Assembly (NCBI GenBank): GCA_024692955.1
Contig: JAILLW010000117.1
Span: 1-64,000 of the forward strand
Direction of reading: 5' to 3'
Origin: Lachnospiraceae bacterium
GTDB taxonomy: Bacteria > Bacillota > Clostridia > Lachnospirales > Lachnospiraceae
DNA length: 64,000 nucleotides
The notes below the pieces were generated by a model. That model had not been told where the DNA came from. It did not search any database and saw nothing but the letters and a program-made list of their open reading frames with translations. Made by a program: the position numbers and the translations under genes. Below are positions 15,520 through 23,871 of this stretch, piece by piece. Every line of letters starts with the position of its first letter. The stretch's first letter is position 1.

Positions 15520-17898
15520 ATGGAAACTACTGTCAATAACGGGATAAAGAAACGGATAAGGATAAAAGAGCACAGAAAGACGGGTATGATCATTCCCATG
15601 ATATTCCTGTTCATAGTCATGACGGTCATGGTGATCTACACGACAAGACTTATGTATAACGCTGCGGTTTCCAACTCAAATGCCGTAATGGAGGACCGGA
15701 TCCTGACGGTCTCCGCAATGATCAATAATCATCTGAATACCGCCGAAAACGTACTGCATGTAGCCGCAGACTCTGTTCACCACATGCTGATCAGCGGAAC
15801 TACTTCGGCAAGGATATATGAATTCCTCGTGGACGAAACGAATAATGTTGCCGAGCAGTTCGATCAGAATTATACGGGAATATACGGCTTTATCATGGGT
15901 AAATATATGGATGGCCTCAACTGGGTGCCTCCGGAGGGTTACGACCCGAAGAGCCGCGACTGGTTCATTGAAGCAATGGCGGCCGACGGAAGCGTTGTAT
16001 TCACCATGCCTTATATCGATGCCCAGACAGGCAATCTTATAATTTCAGCCTGCAGAATGCTGCCGGACAGACAGAGTGTTATCGCGCTTGATGTCCAGCT
16101 GAAGGGGATACAGGCAATGATGAGTGAACTTACCCTTAACGGAAAAGGATATGGCTTTGTGGTCAGTGATGACGGCATGATCATAGCTCATCGCGATGAA
16201 TCCAGGAAGGGAAAAAATATATGTGAAACACAGGGCGGCAGTGAATTTCTGGATGCCATTAAGGAGGCTGATTTCGGAAGTTTTTCGTATTTGTGGGACG
16301 GAGAACTGAACACGGTCTATGTCAACAGGGTGGCAAATGGATGGAATGCGGTAATGGTCGTCAGCGATCATGATCTGTACTCGGAGGTCAGAAGCCAGCG
16401 GGTGATAATCATCATAATCTGTGCTCTCATATTCCTGATGATATCCGCGATATATTATGTCGGACACAGAAATGAAATCAAATACAACAAAGAGATGGAG
16501 GGTATGAAGCTCGAGGAGCAGAAGACCGCATATGAACGCAAGATGCTCGAAATCGAAAAGGATGCCGCGAATGCATCGAACAAGGCGAAGAGCGATTTCC
16601 TGGCAAATATGTCCCACGAGATCAGAACACCCATGAATGCCATCATCGGAATGGATGAGATGATACTTCGCGAAAAGGTGTCCGATAAGGTACGCAAATA
16701 TGCACTTGATATTCAAAGCGCTGGCAGGACACTTCTGTCGATAATAAACGACATACTTGATTTTTCCAAGATCGAATCGGGAAAGATGGAACTCGTTCCG
16801 GTTGAATACGGATTTGCATCGGTAATGAATGATGTCGTGAATATGACCATGAAGAAAGCGCAGGATAAGGGCCTTACATATGATCTTAAAGTCTCAAAGG
16901 ATATCCCTTCCGTACTTCGGGGCGACGAGATAAGAGTGCGGCAGGTCATGCTGAACCTTATCAATAACGCGATCAAATATACTCACGAGGGAACCGTATC
17001 GGTTGATGTGTCCTATGATGATGCCGCGAATATGCTGCAGGTGATCGTATCGGATACGGGAATTGGCATAAAGAATGAAGATCTCGGAAAACTGTTCGGA
17101 TCCTTCCAGAGACTGGAGGAGGATAAGAACAGGAATATCGAAGGCACAGGCCTTGGGCTCAACATCACGATGCGTCTTGTCAAGATGATGGACGGAACGA
17201 TCGGTGTCAGCAGCAAATACGGCGAAGGAACAAAGTTTACAGCTGTGATGAGGCAGGAAGCGGTAGACAGGACTCCGGTCGGGGACTTTGCGGACAATCT
17301 CTCAAAAATGCAGGAGGCCGGCAAAGAGTATAAACCCGCGCTTATCGCTCCTGAGGCGAAGATACTTGTGGTAGATGACAATGATATGAACCTGGAGGTT
17401 TTTGAGGCGCTTCTCGAAGATACCGGGATAAGAGTCACCACCGCCGAATCGGGCAGGGAAAGTATAGAGATACTCAGAAGGCAGTCATTTAATATGATAT
17501 TCCTGGATCAGATGATGCCCGGTATGTCGGGAGTACAGACGCTTGAAATAATAAAGAAAGAGCATCTTGCCGATGATACGGCTGTCATTGCGCTGACTGC
17601 GGATGCGATCGTAGGGGCGAGGGAGAACTATATCAGAGAGGGATTTTCGGATTATCTGAGCAAGCCTGTTATGTATGACGCACTTGAAGAAATGCTCATG
17701 AAATATCTTTCTCCGGATCTGATACGGAAAGAGGGATCAGATAAGGAAGAGGAGGATGATAAGCCGGTGGTTATAGGAATCTCGACTTCATCGGATAAAC
17801 TCCGCGCTCTTAAGGAACGGCTCGGAAACTCCTGTAAGGGAGTTTTTGTCAGGGATATGGACAGCGCGGCCAGATTTATTGATAAAAACAGGAACTGA
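15520..17898 (+). CDS. Hybrid histidine kinase with extracellular Cache domain
   Basis: A 792-aa membrane kinase; ATG 15520 has GGGAG 8 nt upstream (an in-frame ATG at 15487 would overlap the previous gene). Two membrane helices (about 20-42 and 290-312) flank a double-Cache sensor with GYDPKSRDWFIEAM, VFTMPYIDAQTGNLIIS and GYGFVVSDDGMIIAHRDE. Such domains bind small metabolites or amino acids. A coiled coil leads to HisKA (H366 in NMSHEIRTPMNAIIG), HATPase (INNAIKYTHEG, DTGIGI, GTGLGLNI) and a receiver (D663 in IFLDQMMPGMSG). The kinase core closely resembles that of the preceding gene, so one probably arose by duplication with sensor exchange. Confidence 0.9.
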   Translation: METTVNNGIKKRIRIKEHRKTGMIIPMIFLFIVMTVMVIYTTRLMYNAAVSNSNAVMEDRILTVSAMINNHLNTAENVLHVAADSVHHMLISGTTSARIYEFLVDETNNVAEQFDQNYTGIYGFIMGKYMDGLNWVPPEGYDPKSRDWFIEAMAADGSVVFTMPYIDAQTGNLIISACRMLPDRQSVIALDVQLKGIQAMMSELTLNGKGYGFVVSDDGMIIAHRDESRKGKNICETQGGSEFLDAIKEADFGSFSYLWDGELNTVYVNRVANGWNAVMVVSDHDLYSEVRSQRVIIIIICALIFLMISAIYYVGHRNEIKYNKEMEGMKLEEQKTAYERKMLEIEKDAANASNKAKSDFLANMSHEIRTPMNAIIGMDEMILREKVSDKVRKYALDIQSAGRTLLSIINDILDFSKIESGKMELVPVEYGFASVMNDVVNMTMKKAQDKGLTYDLKVSKDIPSVLRGDEIRVRQVMLNLINNAIKYTHEGTVSVDVSYDDAANMLQVIVSDTGIGIKNEDLGKLFGSFQRLEEDKNRNIEGTGLGLNITMRLVKMMDGTIGVSSKYGEGTKFTAVMRQEAVDRTPVGDFADNLSKMQEAGKEYKPALIAPEAKILVVDDNDMNLEVFEALLEDTGIRVTTAESGRESIEILRRQSFNMIFLDQMMPGMSGVQTLEIIKKEHLADDTAVIALTADAIVGARENYIREGFSDYLSKPVMYDALEEMLMKYLSPDLIRKEGSDKEEEDDKPVVIGISTSSDKLRALKERLGNSCKGVFVRDMDSAARFIDKNRN

Positions 17899-17923
17899 AT
17901 ACATATACAGCAGGGAGAACATT

Positions 17924-19216
17924 ATGAAAAAAACACTGGGTGCAATCATGGCAATATCGCTGGTGATTTCCATGACCGCCTGCGGCGGCTTAAAGGATAC
18001 GGAAATTACCCCGCCCGGGGACCGGGAGGAGTCGCGGATACCGGATACGGAAGCTGCCGCAGTAAAGGCGGAAGAAGCGCCGGCGCAGGCTGAGGATGAT
18101 GCTGAAGATTTTCGCATAGGTATAGTTACGGGTTCCTTTTCCCAGTCAGAGGATGACAGGCGGGGTGCGGAGGCTTTTCAGAAGAAATATGGGGAAGACA
18201 GGGTGACGCTTGCCATATATCCCGATAATTTTACCGATGAGTTTGAGACTACCGTAGGCGTAATGACCGGGCTTGCGGATGATCCCAAAATGAAGGCCAT
18301 CGTTGTTAATCAGGCAGTCGAGGGAACGGAAGAAGCCTTTAAAAGGATCAAGGAAAGGCGGCCTGATATCCTTTGCATCGCGGGCGAAACATTCGATGTC
18401 TTCGAAGATATAAAAGATACGGCCGATCTCGTGGTCAATAACGATTTTGTCTCTCGCGGATATCTGATCATACGCACTGCGCATGAACTCGGCTGCGATA
18501 CATTTGTACATATCTCCTTTCCACGGCATCTTTCATATGAAACATACGCAAGACGTGTGAACATCATGAAGGCGGCCTGTGAGGAATTCGGCATGGAGTT
18601 CGCAATGGAGGAGGCTCCGGACCCGACTACCGAAGTGGGGGTCCCGGGTGCTCAGGAGTATATAACGCGGCATGTACCTGAATGGGTTGAAAAATACGGA
18701 AAGAATTCAGCATATTTCTGTACGAATGATGCACATACGGAGCCTCTTATCAAAGGTCTTCTGGAAAACGGAGGGTATTTTATCGAAGCGGATCTTCCGT
18801 CACCGATCATGGGTTATCCCGGAGCACTGGACCTGAATCTTACGGGTGCGGACGGGGACTTTGACAAGATAACCGCCGAAGTGGAAAAAGCTGTTGTTGC
18901 AGCAGGCGGAGCAGGCAGATTCGGTACGTGGACATCTTCATACGGTTTTACGAATTCGGCGGGTCTTGCGGAACATGCGCGAAATGTTATCATGGGGAAA
19001 TCGGAACTGACCGATCTTAATGCGATAAGAGAGGCATACAAGATCTATACGCCCCGGACCGAATGGAACGGATCAAAATATACAAACGCCGAAACAGGTG
19101 AAGTAATGGATAATGTATTTCTGGTTTATCAGGATACTTATATCTTCGGAGACCCCGGCCGTTACATGGGGGTAACAAAAGTAAACGTTCCCGAAGAGTA
19201 CTTCACCATAAAATAG
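17924..19216 (+). CDS. DUF3798 lipoprotein (periplasmic-binding-protein fold)
   Basis: A 430-aa lipoprotein; ATG 17924 follows GGGAG and gives a perfect lipoprotein signal, SMTACGG, with Cys about residue 21. After an acidic linker the mature part resembles a type I periplasmic binding protein: FRIGIVTGSFSQSEDDRRGA, KAIVVNQAVEGTEEAF, DILCIAGETFDV and SAYFCTNDAHTEPLI. DUF3798 proteins are typical of Clostridia and have no assigned function. Here it ends an operon of two hybrid kinases, one with a Cache domain, so it may present a ligand to a sensor (inference). No permease or ATPase genes are nearby, so a transport role is less likely. Confidence 0.85.
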   Translation: MKKTLGAIMAISLVISMTACGGLKDTEITPPGDREESRIPDTEAAAVKAEEAPAQAEDDAEDFRIGIVTGSFSQSEDDRRGAEAFQKKYGEDRVTLAIYPDNFTDEFETTVGVMTGLADDPKMKAIVVNQAVEGTEEAFKRIKERRPDILCIAGETFDVFEDIKDTADLVVNNDFVSRGYLIIRTAHELGCDTFVHISFPRHLSYETYARRVNIMKAACEEFGMEFAMEEAPDPTTEVGVPGAQEYITRHVPEWVEKYGKNSAYFCTNDAHTEPLIKGLLENGGYFIEADLPSPIMGYPGALDLNLTGADGDFDKITAEVEKAVVAAGGAGRFGTWTSSYGFTNSAGLAEHARNVIMGKSELTDLNAIREAYKIYTPRTEWNGSKYTNAETGEVMDNVFLVYQDTYIFGDPGRYMGVTKVNVPEEYFTIK

Positions 19217-19235
19217 GAGGATCGGTGTCTTTTCT

Positions 19236-19264
19236 TTGACGCGATCCCGGGGAAAAGCTATAAT
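19236..19264 (+). promoter_or_regulatory. Promoter of exonuclease III gene
   Basis: TTGACG (19236-19241), 17-nt spacer and TATAAT (19259-19264): a near-consensus housekeeping promoter, about 40 nt before the AAGGAGG site of the gene. Confidence 0.8.
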
Positions 19265-19305
19265 AGCAGGGATGGCGAAAAACACAAAAAGGAGGCCGAT
19301 AAAGA

Positions 19306-20061
19306 ATGAAGAAATTCATCTCCTGGAATGTGAACGGGCTCAGGGCCTGCAGGGAAAAGGGATTTGAGGAGACTTTCCGGGATCTGGACGCGGATATCTT
19401 CTGCCTGCAGGAGACGAAACTGCAGGCCGGACAGATCGATCTTGAAACTCCCGGCTATCATCAGTTCTGGAATTATGCCGAAAAGAAGGGATATTCCGGA
19501 ACGGCGGTCTTTACGAAGGAGGAACCTCTTTCGGTGACATACGGGATTGGTGTTGAGGAGCATGACCGTGAGGGCCGCGTGATCACGCTGGAGTATCCCG
19601 ATTATTATTTCATCACGGTCTATGTGCCGAATTCCCAGGATGAACTGAAACGTCTTGATTACCGTATGAAATGGGAGGATGCGTTTTTAGCCTATATCAA
19701 GTCCCTGGAGGCGGACAGGCCGGTGATCTACTGCGGGGATCTTAATGTCGCGCATAAAGAGATCGACCTTAAGAATCCGAAGACAAATCGCCGGAATGCC
19801 GGCTTTACGGATGAAGAGCGCGGGAAGTTTGATGCGGTTTTAAAGAGCGGGATGATCGATACCTTCCGGTATTTCTATCCCGATAAGGAGCAGATCTATT
19901 CCTGGTGGAGCTACCGGTTCCACGCAAGGGAAAAGAATTCGGGCTGGCGGATCGACTACTTTGTGGTATCGGAAGCGCTGAAGGACCGGCTTCTTGACGC
20001 GAAGATCCATACGGAGATCATGGGTTCCGACCACTGTCCGGTGGAATTGTCGATCAGCTGA
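19306..20061 (+). CDS. xth: Exonuclease III / AP endonuclease
   Basis: A 251-aa enzyme of the ExoIII/APE1 family that cuts DNA at abasic sites and removes 3'-blocked ends in base excision repair. The metal and catalytic motifs are all present: [13 protein letters not shown] (Asn), [10 protein letters not shown] (Glu), [10 protein letters not shown]-like [15 protein letters not shown] (Asp, Asn), WWSYRFHAR and the final GSDHCPVEL with the Asp-His pair. The length is typical of ExoA/Xth. It has its own promoter upstream and a strong terminator downstream, so it is monocistronic. Confidence 0.96.
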   Translation: MKKFISWNVNGLRACREKGFEETFRDLDADIFCLQETKLQAGQIDLETPGYHQFWNYAEKKGYSGTAVFTKEEPLSVTYGIGVEEHDREGRVITLEYPDYYFITVYVPNSQDELKRLDYRMKWEDAFLAYIKSLEADRPVIYCGDLNVAHKEIDLKNPKTNRRNAGFTDEERGKFDAVLKSGMIDTFRYFYPDKEQIYSWWSYRFHAREKNSGWRIDYFVVSEALKDRLLDAKIHTEIMGSDHCPVELSIS

Positions 20062-20085
20062 TAAATTTTTAATGTTTAGACTTTT

Positions 20086-20111
20086 GGGGGTAGAGATACC
20101 CCCGTTTTTTT
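20086..20111 (+). terminator. Rho-independent terminator after xth
   Basis: GGGGGTAGAGATACCCCC folds into a 7-bp stem with a GAGA tetraloop, followed by GTTTTTTT. Confidence 0.92.
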
Positions 20112-20218
20112 AATATTATGACGGCAGGGGCAACAGACTTTTGACCCCGGCATCATATCATGAAAAGCCGATATGGCCGCGGTGAAACGGATGGGAGTCT
20201 GAGTGGTACAAACGGTTC

Positions 20219-21874
20219 ATGGAACGTTTAAGCTTCGCGAACAAAAGAATAATGCTCATATTTGCAGGGCTTTTCGTTACAGGCATGGTTACCTGCATGA
20301 TACCGGTATCGGTGATCAAGATCCATCACGTTCCGGCTTTTGCCTATGTTACGATGATCCTGATATGGGCTGTAAGCGTAAGGCGGAGGATCGTTGACGA
20401 AAAGATACGGAAACGTATTCTGGCTGCCTGTTTCTTTATGGTATTTCTCTTTTTCCTCAGGATGTGCAAATTCTCCTATTTCCCCGAGGATGTCTATGTC
20501 AATGAATATCTGTGGTACGGATATACCCTTCCGCTGACCGCGATACCCGTATGTATGTTTATGGCCGCCATGAACGTGGAACCGGTTAAAAACAGAAGAC
20601 TTGTCGCTTTGATGGAGAAACTGCTGATCTGCCTGAATGTCATCATCGTTGCGGTCGTAATGACCAACAATTATCATTCTTTCGTCTACAGGATCACCGT
20701 TCATCCGGATAAGGAATACACGCACGAATGGTTCTACTGGGTGACACTCTTCTTCCGGATAGGGCTGAGCATAGCCGGACTGTATGTTCTCTTAAGAAAA
20801 TGCTCCCTGTCGGCGGCAAAGAAGAAATGGTACATTCCCGTGATATGCATAGCCGTAAGCTGTATATTGCTCACATGGTATCTGATAAACGGCGGCGCCC
20901 CGCGCATTATGGGGCATAAACTCTTTCAGCTTCAGGAAGCGGTCTGCATTCCTTATATCATAGCCTTTGAGAGCATTATCCAGATCGGGATGATCCCCGC
21001 CAACTCGGGCTACCGGCATCTGTTCGATCACTCAGCCATAAGTGCCTGTATCTATGATAACAGCGATCAGCCGGTGCTCTTATCCGGTGACCGGCCCAAT
21101 GAGCCGGAAGACGAGGATCATCGTATAGCCAGGGAACCCATATCGGGAGGCTATATCACCTGGGTTGAAGACCTATCACCGATAAACCGGCTGAACCGGG
21201 AGATCGAAGAGGTGACGGAAGAACTTGCGGATGAAAATGATTTTATCCGCAAGGAAAATGAATTCCGCTCGGAAAGAATCTCTTTCGAGGAGAGAAACCG
21301 GCTGTATAACCGGATCGCAACGGCGGTCAGGACGAGGGCGGTCAGGTCCGATGCGCTGCTGACGGAGGCGCTCAATGCCGGCCCCGAAGAGGATGAATTA
21401 AGGAAAAAGATCATATATGCTTCGGTTCTCGGCGCATATATAAAAAGAATGGGGAACCTTATGCTCTTGACGGACGGAGCAGCTTTCCTCTCATCGGGAG
21501 AACTGTGCGCGTCGATCAGGGAGTCTTTCGAGTATCTTACTCTTAACGGGTGTCAGTGTTTCCTGAACGAAGCGGACAGGCGCGACATCAACTCATCGGC
21601 CGCACTGCTCGCGTACGAACTTTTTGAGGATACGATTGAGGACGTATGGCTGAGGCTTCATGCCATATCCGTAAGCCTGGAATATCAAGATGCCTTTCAG
21701 ATGAAGATCACACTGGACGCTGCGGCCGAAGCCGTTTCTCCCGCATGGAAGGATAAGGAGGTTCCGGCATCCGGATGCAGCCTGTCGGTAAAGTATGAGG
21801 ATGAAACGTACTTTATCTGTCTCAGGTTTCCCGACACAGGAAAGGAACAGGCCGTAAAGGAGGAAGAGGTATGA
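20219..21874 (+). CDS. Multi-pass membrane protein resembling a degenerate sensor kinase
   Basis: A 551-aa protein with about eight hydrophobic helices in residues 10-275. A short PAS-like segment (DHSAISACIYDNSDQPVLLSG), a charged coiled coil (about 320-380) and a cytoplasmic region ending in EEEV follow. The region after the coiled coil (NRLYNRIATAVRTRAVRSDA) occupies the place of a kinase dimerisation helix but has no phospho-acceptor histidine motif. No N or G boxes of a HATPase domain are seen. It overlaps the NarL-type kinase gene by 4 bp (ATGA). It may be a sensory partner that works with that kinase (inference). The start codon has no strong ribosome site, so the N-terminus is uncertain. 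Confidence 0.65.
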   Translation: MERLSFANKRIMLIFAGLFVTGMVTCMIPVSVIKIHHVPAFAYVTMILIWAVSVRRRIVDEKIRKRILAACFFMVFLFFLRMCKFSYFPEDVYVNEYLWYGYTLPLTAIPVCMFMAAMNVEPVKNRRLVALMEKLLICLNVIIVAVVMTNNYHSFVYRITVHPDKEYTHEWFYWVTLFFRIGLSIAGLYVLLRKCSLSAAKKKWYIPVICIAVSCILLTWYLINGGAPRIMGHKLFQLQEAVCIPYIIAFESIIQIGMIPANSGYRHLFDHSAISACIYDNSDQPVLLSGDRPNEPEDEDHRIAREPISGGYITWVEDLSPINRLNREIEEVTEELADENDFIRKENEFRSERISFEERNRLYNRIATAVRTRAVRSDALLTEALNAGPEEDELRKKIIYASVLGAYIKRMGNLMLLTDGAAFLSSGELCASIRESFEYLTLNGCQCFLNEADRRDINSSAALLAYELFEDTIEDVWLRLHAISVSLEYQDAFQMKITLDAAAEAVSPAWKDKEVPASGCSLSVKYEDETYFICLRFPDTGKEQAVKEEEV

Positions 21875-23124
21875 CATATACACTGCTTCCCGAACTTACG
21901 AGAGGATGCCTTCTTGCATTCGCTACCCTGATCCTTATCATATTCATCTATGACATTATCAGGATGCTGGATGCGGGAAGGAGGAACCGCTATCTGATAT
22001 TGACCTGCCTGCTGGCAGCGGGGGCATTTGCGCTTTATCAGGGAATGGTCATGTACCAGCAGGAGGACCTTGCTTCCTTTGATATACCGGTATGGATCCT
22101 TGTTCCCGCTCTTCTGATCCTGCTTGTCTATTGCGCATATATGCAGTACAACATAGCCGTATGGCAAAGATCGAACATAACCGCAATGTCCGTTAAGGAA
22201 GCCTTTGACAGGCTTCCGACCGGCCTTGCCTATTATACGGGCGGCGGAGTTCCCGTTATGATAAATGAAGCCATGCAGGAACTTTCGCGAAGGGTATTCG
22301 GTGAGACTGTCATAGATGCGGGAGCATTCTGGGAAAAGATAAAATCATATGACACCGAAGCGGCGGTAAAGGATCCTGACAGCGCCATAGTAAGAGCGGG
22401 AGAAAAAATATACAGCATCAGGCAAAGAGTTCTGCAGCTTAGCGGAATCAGGGTGTTCGAACTGACGGCGTCCGATATAAGCAAGGAATATGAGCTTACG
22501 CGGGAGCTTGAGGAGAAACAGAATAAGGCAAGGGTGCTTAACAACCGGCTCAAGGCACTTATGAGAACTCTCGAATATGTATCCATGAACCGGGAACTGC
22601 TCAAGCTTAAAACCGCGCTCCATGACAATATCGGTCAGAGCATACTCATCGCAAAACGGTATCTGCACGCACCGGAAAGTGTGGACAGGAAACGGATGCT
22701 TGAATTCTGGCAGGATAACGTGAGCCATCTCATAAATGACGAGCCTGAGGAATGGGAGCTTCCCTATTATGTGATCTCGAAAGAGGCTGACCTTCTGGGT
22801 ATCAGGCTTAATCTGATCGGAGAGCTCCCAAAAGAAAGAGAGCTGATACCGGTTGTGGATGCAGCAGTCTCGACTCAGATCAGCAATACGCTCAAGCACA
22901 CGAACGGTACCGAGATAACGATCGCCGTGGCCGAGACAGAAGATCATTATGTTCTGAGCTTTACAAATGACGGAGATGCTCCGAAAGGCGAAATAGAGCC
23001 GCGGGGCGGTCTTGAAAACCTCCGCCGCAAAACAGAGGACGCGGGAGGCAGGATGGAGATCATATCTTCACCCGGGTTCATCCTTAAGATCACACTTCCG
23101 AAAGGAGGATACTATGCCGTATAA
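21871..23124 (+). CDS. NarL-type sensor histidine kinase
   Basis: A 417-aa kinase. Three hydrophobic helices (about 10-30, 40-60, 73-92) are followed by a PAS-like region (105-205), a coiled coil (205-245), a HisKA_3-like helix with His251 in LKTALHDNIGQSILI and a HATPase domain. The ATPase domain has STQISNTLKHTNGTEI (N box), SFTNDGDAP and GGLENLRRKTEDAGG (G box). This kinase class pairs with LuxR-type response regulators, and one is encoded in the next gene, overlapping by 11 bp. The preceding membrane gene overlaps by 4 bp, so the three are translationally coupled. The signal is unknown. Confidence 0.85.
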   Translation: MTYTLLPELTRGCLLAFATLILIIFIYDIIRMLDAGRRNRYLILTCLLAAGAFALYQGMVMYQQEDLASFDIPVWILVPALLILLVYCAYMQYNIAVWQRSNITAMSVKEAFDRLPTGLAYYTGGGVPVMINEAMQELSRRVFGETVIDAGAFWEKIKSYDTEAAVKDPDSAIVRAGEKIYSIRQRVLQLSGIRVFELTASDISKEYELTRELEEKQNKARVLNNRLKALMRTLEYVSMNRELLKLKTALHDNIGQSILIAKRYLHAPESVDRKRMLEFWQDNVSHLINDEPEEWELPYYVISKEADLLGIRLNLIGELPKERELIPVVDAAVSTQISNTLKHTNGTEITIAVAETEDHYVLSFTNDGDAPKGEIEPRGGLENLRRKTEDAGGRMEIISSPGFILKITLPKGGYYAV

Positions 23125-23755
23125 GGTTGTTATAGCGGAGGATTTCCGCATGATACGGGAGATATTCGAGAGCACGGTGGAAAGGGCGGAAGGATATACG
23201 CTTGCCGCGTCGTTCCCCACAGCGGTACAGGCGGTCAAATATCTGGAAAAGAATGACGCGGACCTTGTACTTATGGATGTGCTCATTCCCGGCAGTATGA
23301 GCGGTCTTGATGCCGCCGAAAAGATAAAGAGCCTGAAGCCTGATGTGAAGATCATCGTCGTGACATCCATGCCGGAGCTGTCCTATGAAAAAAAGGCAAG
23401 AGAGACAGGGATCGAAGGCTTCTGGCAGAAGGAGATCCAGGAGCAGCCGATCCTTGAGATCATGGACCGTGTCATGGCGGGAGAGACCGTATATCCGAGT
23501 GAACAGATCGAGGTTCCGATCGGAAATGCCGTCAGTACGGAATTTACGGACAGAGAAGCGGATGTCCTGAAAGAGCTGGTATCGGGCGCTTCAAACAAAG
23601 AGATCGCGCAAAAGCTTAATATGGGAGAATCGACTGTCAAAATGCACATCACCAATATGCTTCAGAAATCCGGCTATCACAGCCGTCTTGAGCTTGCGCT
23701 TATGGCAAGGCATTACGGGATCGCTATCAATGAAAAGGATCCGACAGTGACATAA
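23114..23755 (+). CDS. LuxR/NarL-type response regulator
   Basis: A 213-aa regulator; ATG 23114 has GGAGGA just upstream and gives the standard MPYKVVIAEDFRMIRE start. The receiver (1-125) has acidic E9-D10, phospho-acceptor Asp55 in LVLMDVLIPG, the Thr/Ser switch in VVTS and Lys in GFWQKEI. The LuxR-type helix-turn-helix (about 145-205) reads FTDREADVLKELVSGASNKE, then IAQKLNMGESTVKMHITNML. It should receive phosphate from the kinase encoded just upstream. Targets are unknown; the large surface-protein gene starts 116 bp downstream in the same direction. Confidence 0.93.
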   Translation: MPYKVVIAEDFRMIREIFESTVERAEGYTLAASFPTAVQAVKYLEKNDADLVLMDVLIPGSMSGLDAAEKIKSLKPDVKIIVVTSMPELSYEKKARETGIEGFWQKEIQEQPILEIMDRVMAGETVYPSEQIEVPIGNAVSTEFTDREADVLKELVSGASNKEIAQKLNMGESTVKMHITNMLQKSGYHSRLELALMARHYGIAINEKDPTVT

Positions 23756-23871
23756 GCCTGACAGACTTTAGACGTTTGGCGGTAGTGAGACGGAAGATCA
23801 TAAGATATATTAAAAACGCAATCTATAGCCCGGAGCAGGGAAGAACGGGTATAACAACGAGGGAGGTAATC

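Noticed and set aside
17846-17923. Earlier start for the DUF3798 lipoprotein
   Set aside because: It lies inside the preceding kinase gene and would bury the lipoprotein signal; ATG 17924 has a ribosome site and a perfect lipobox.
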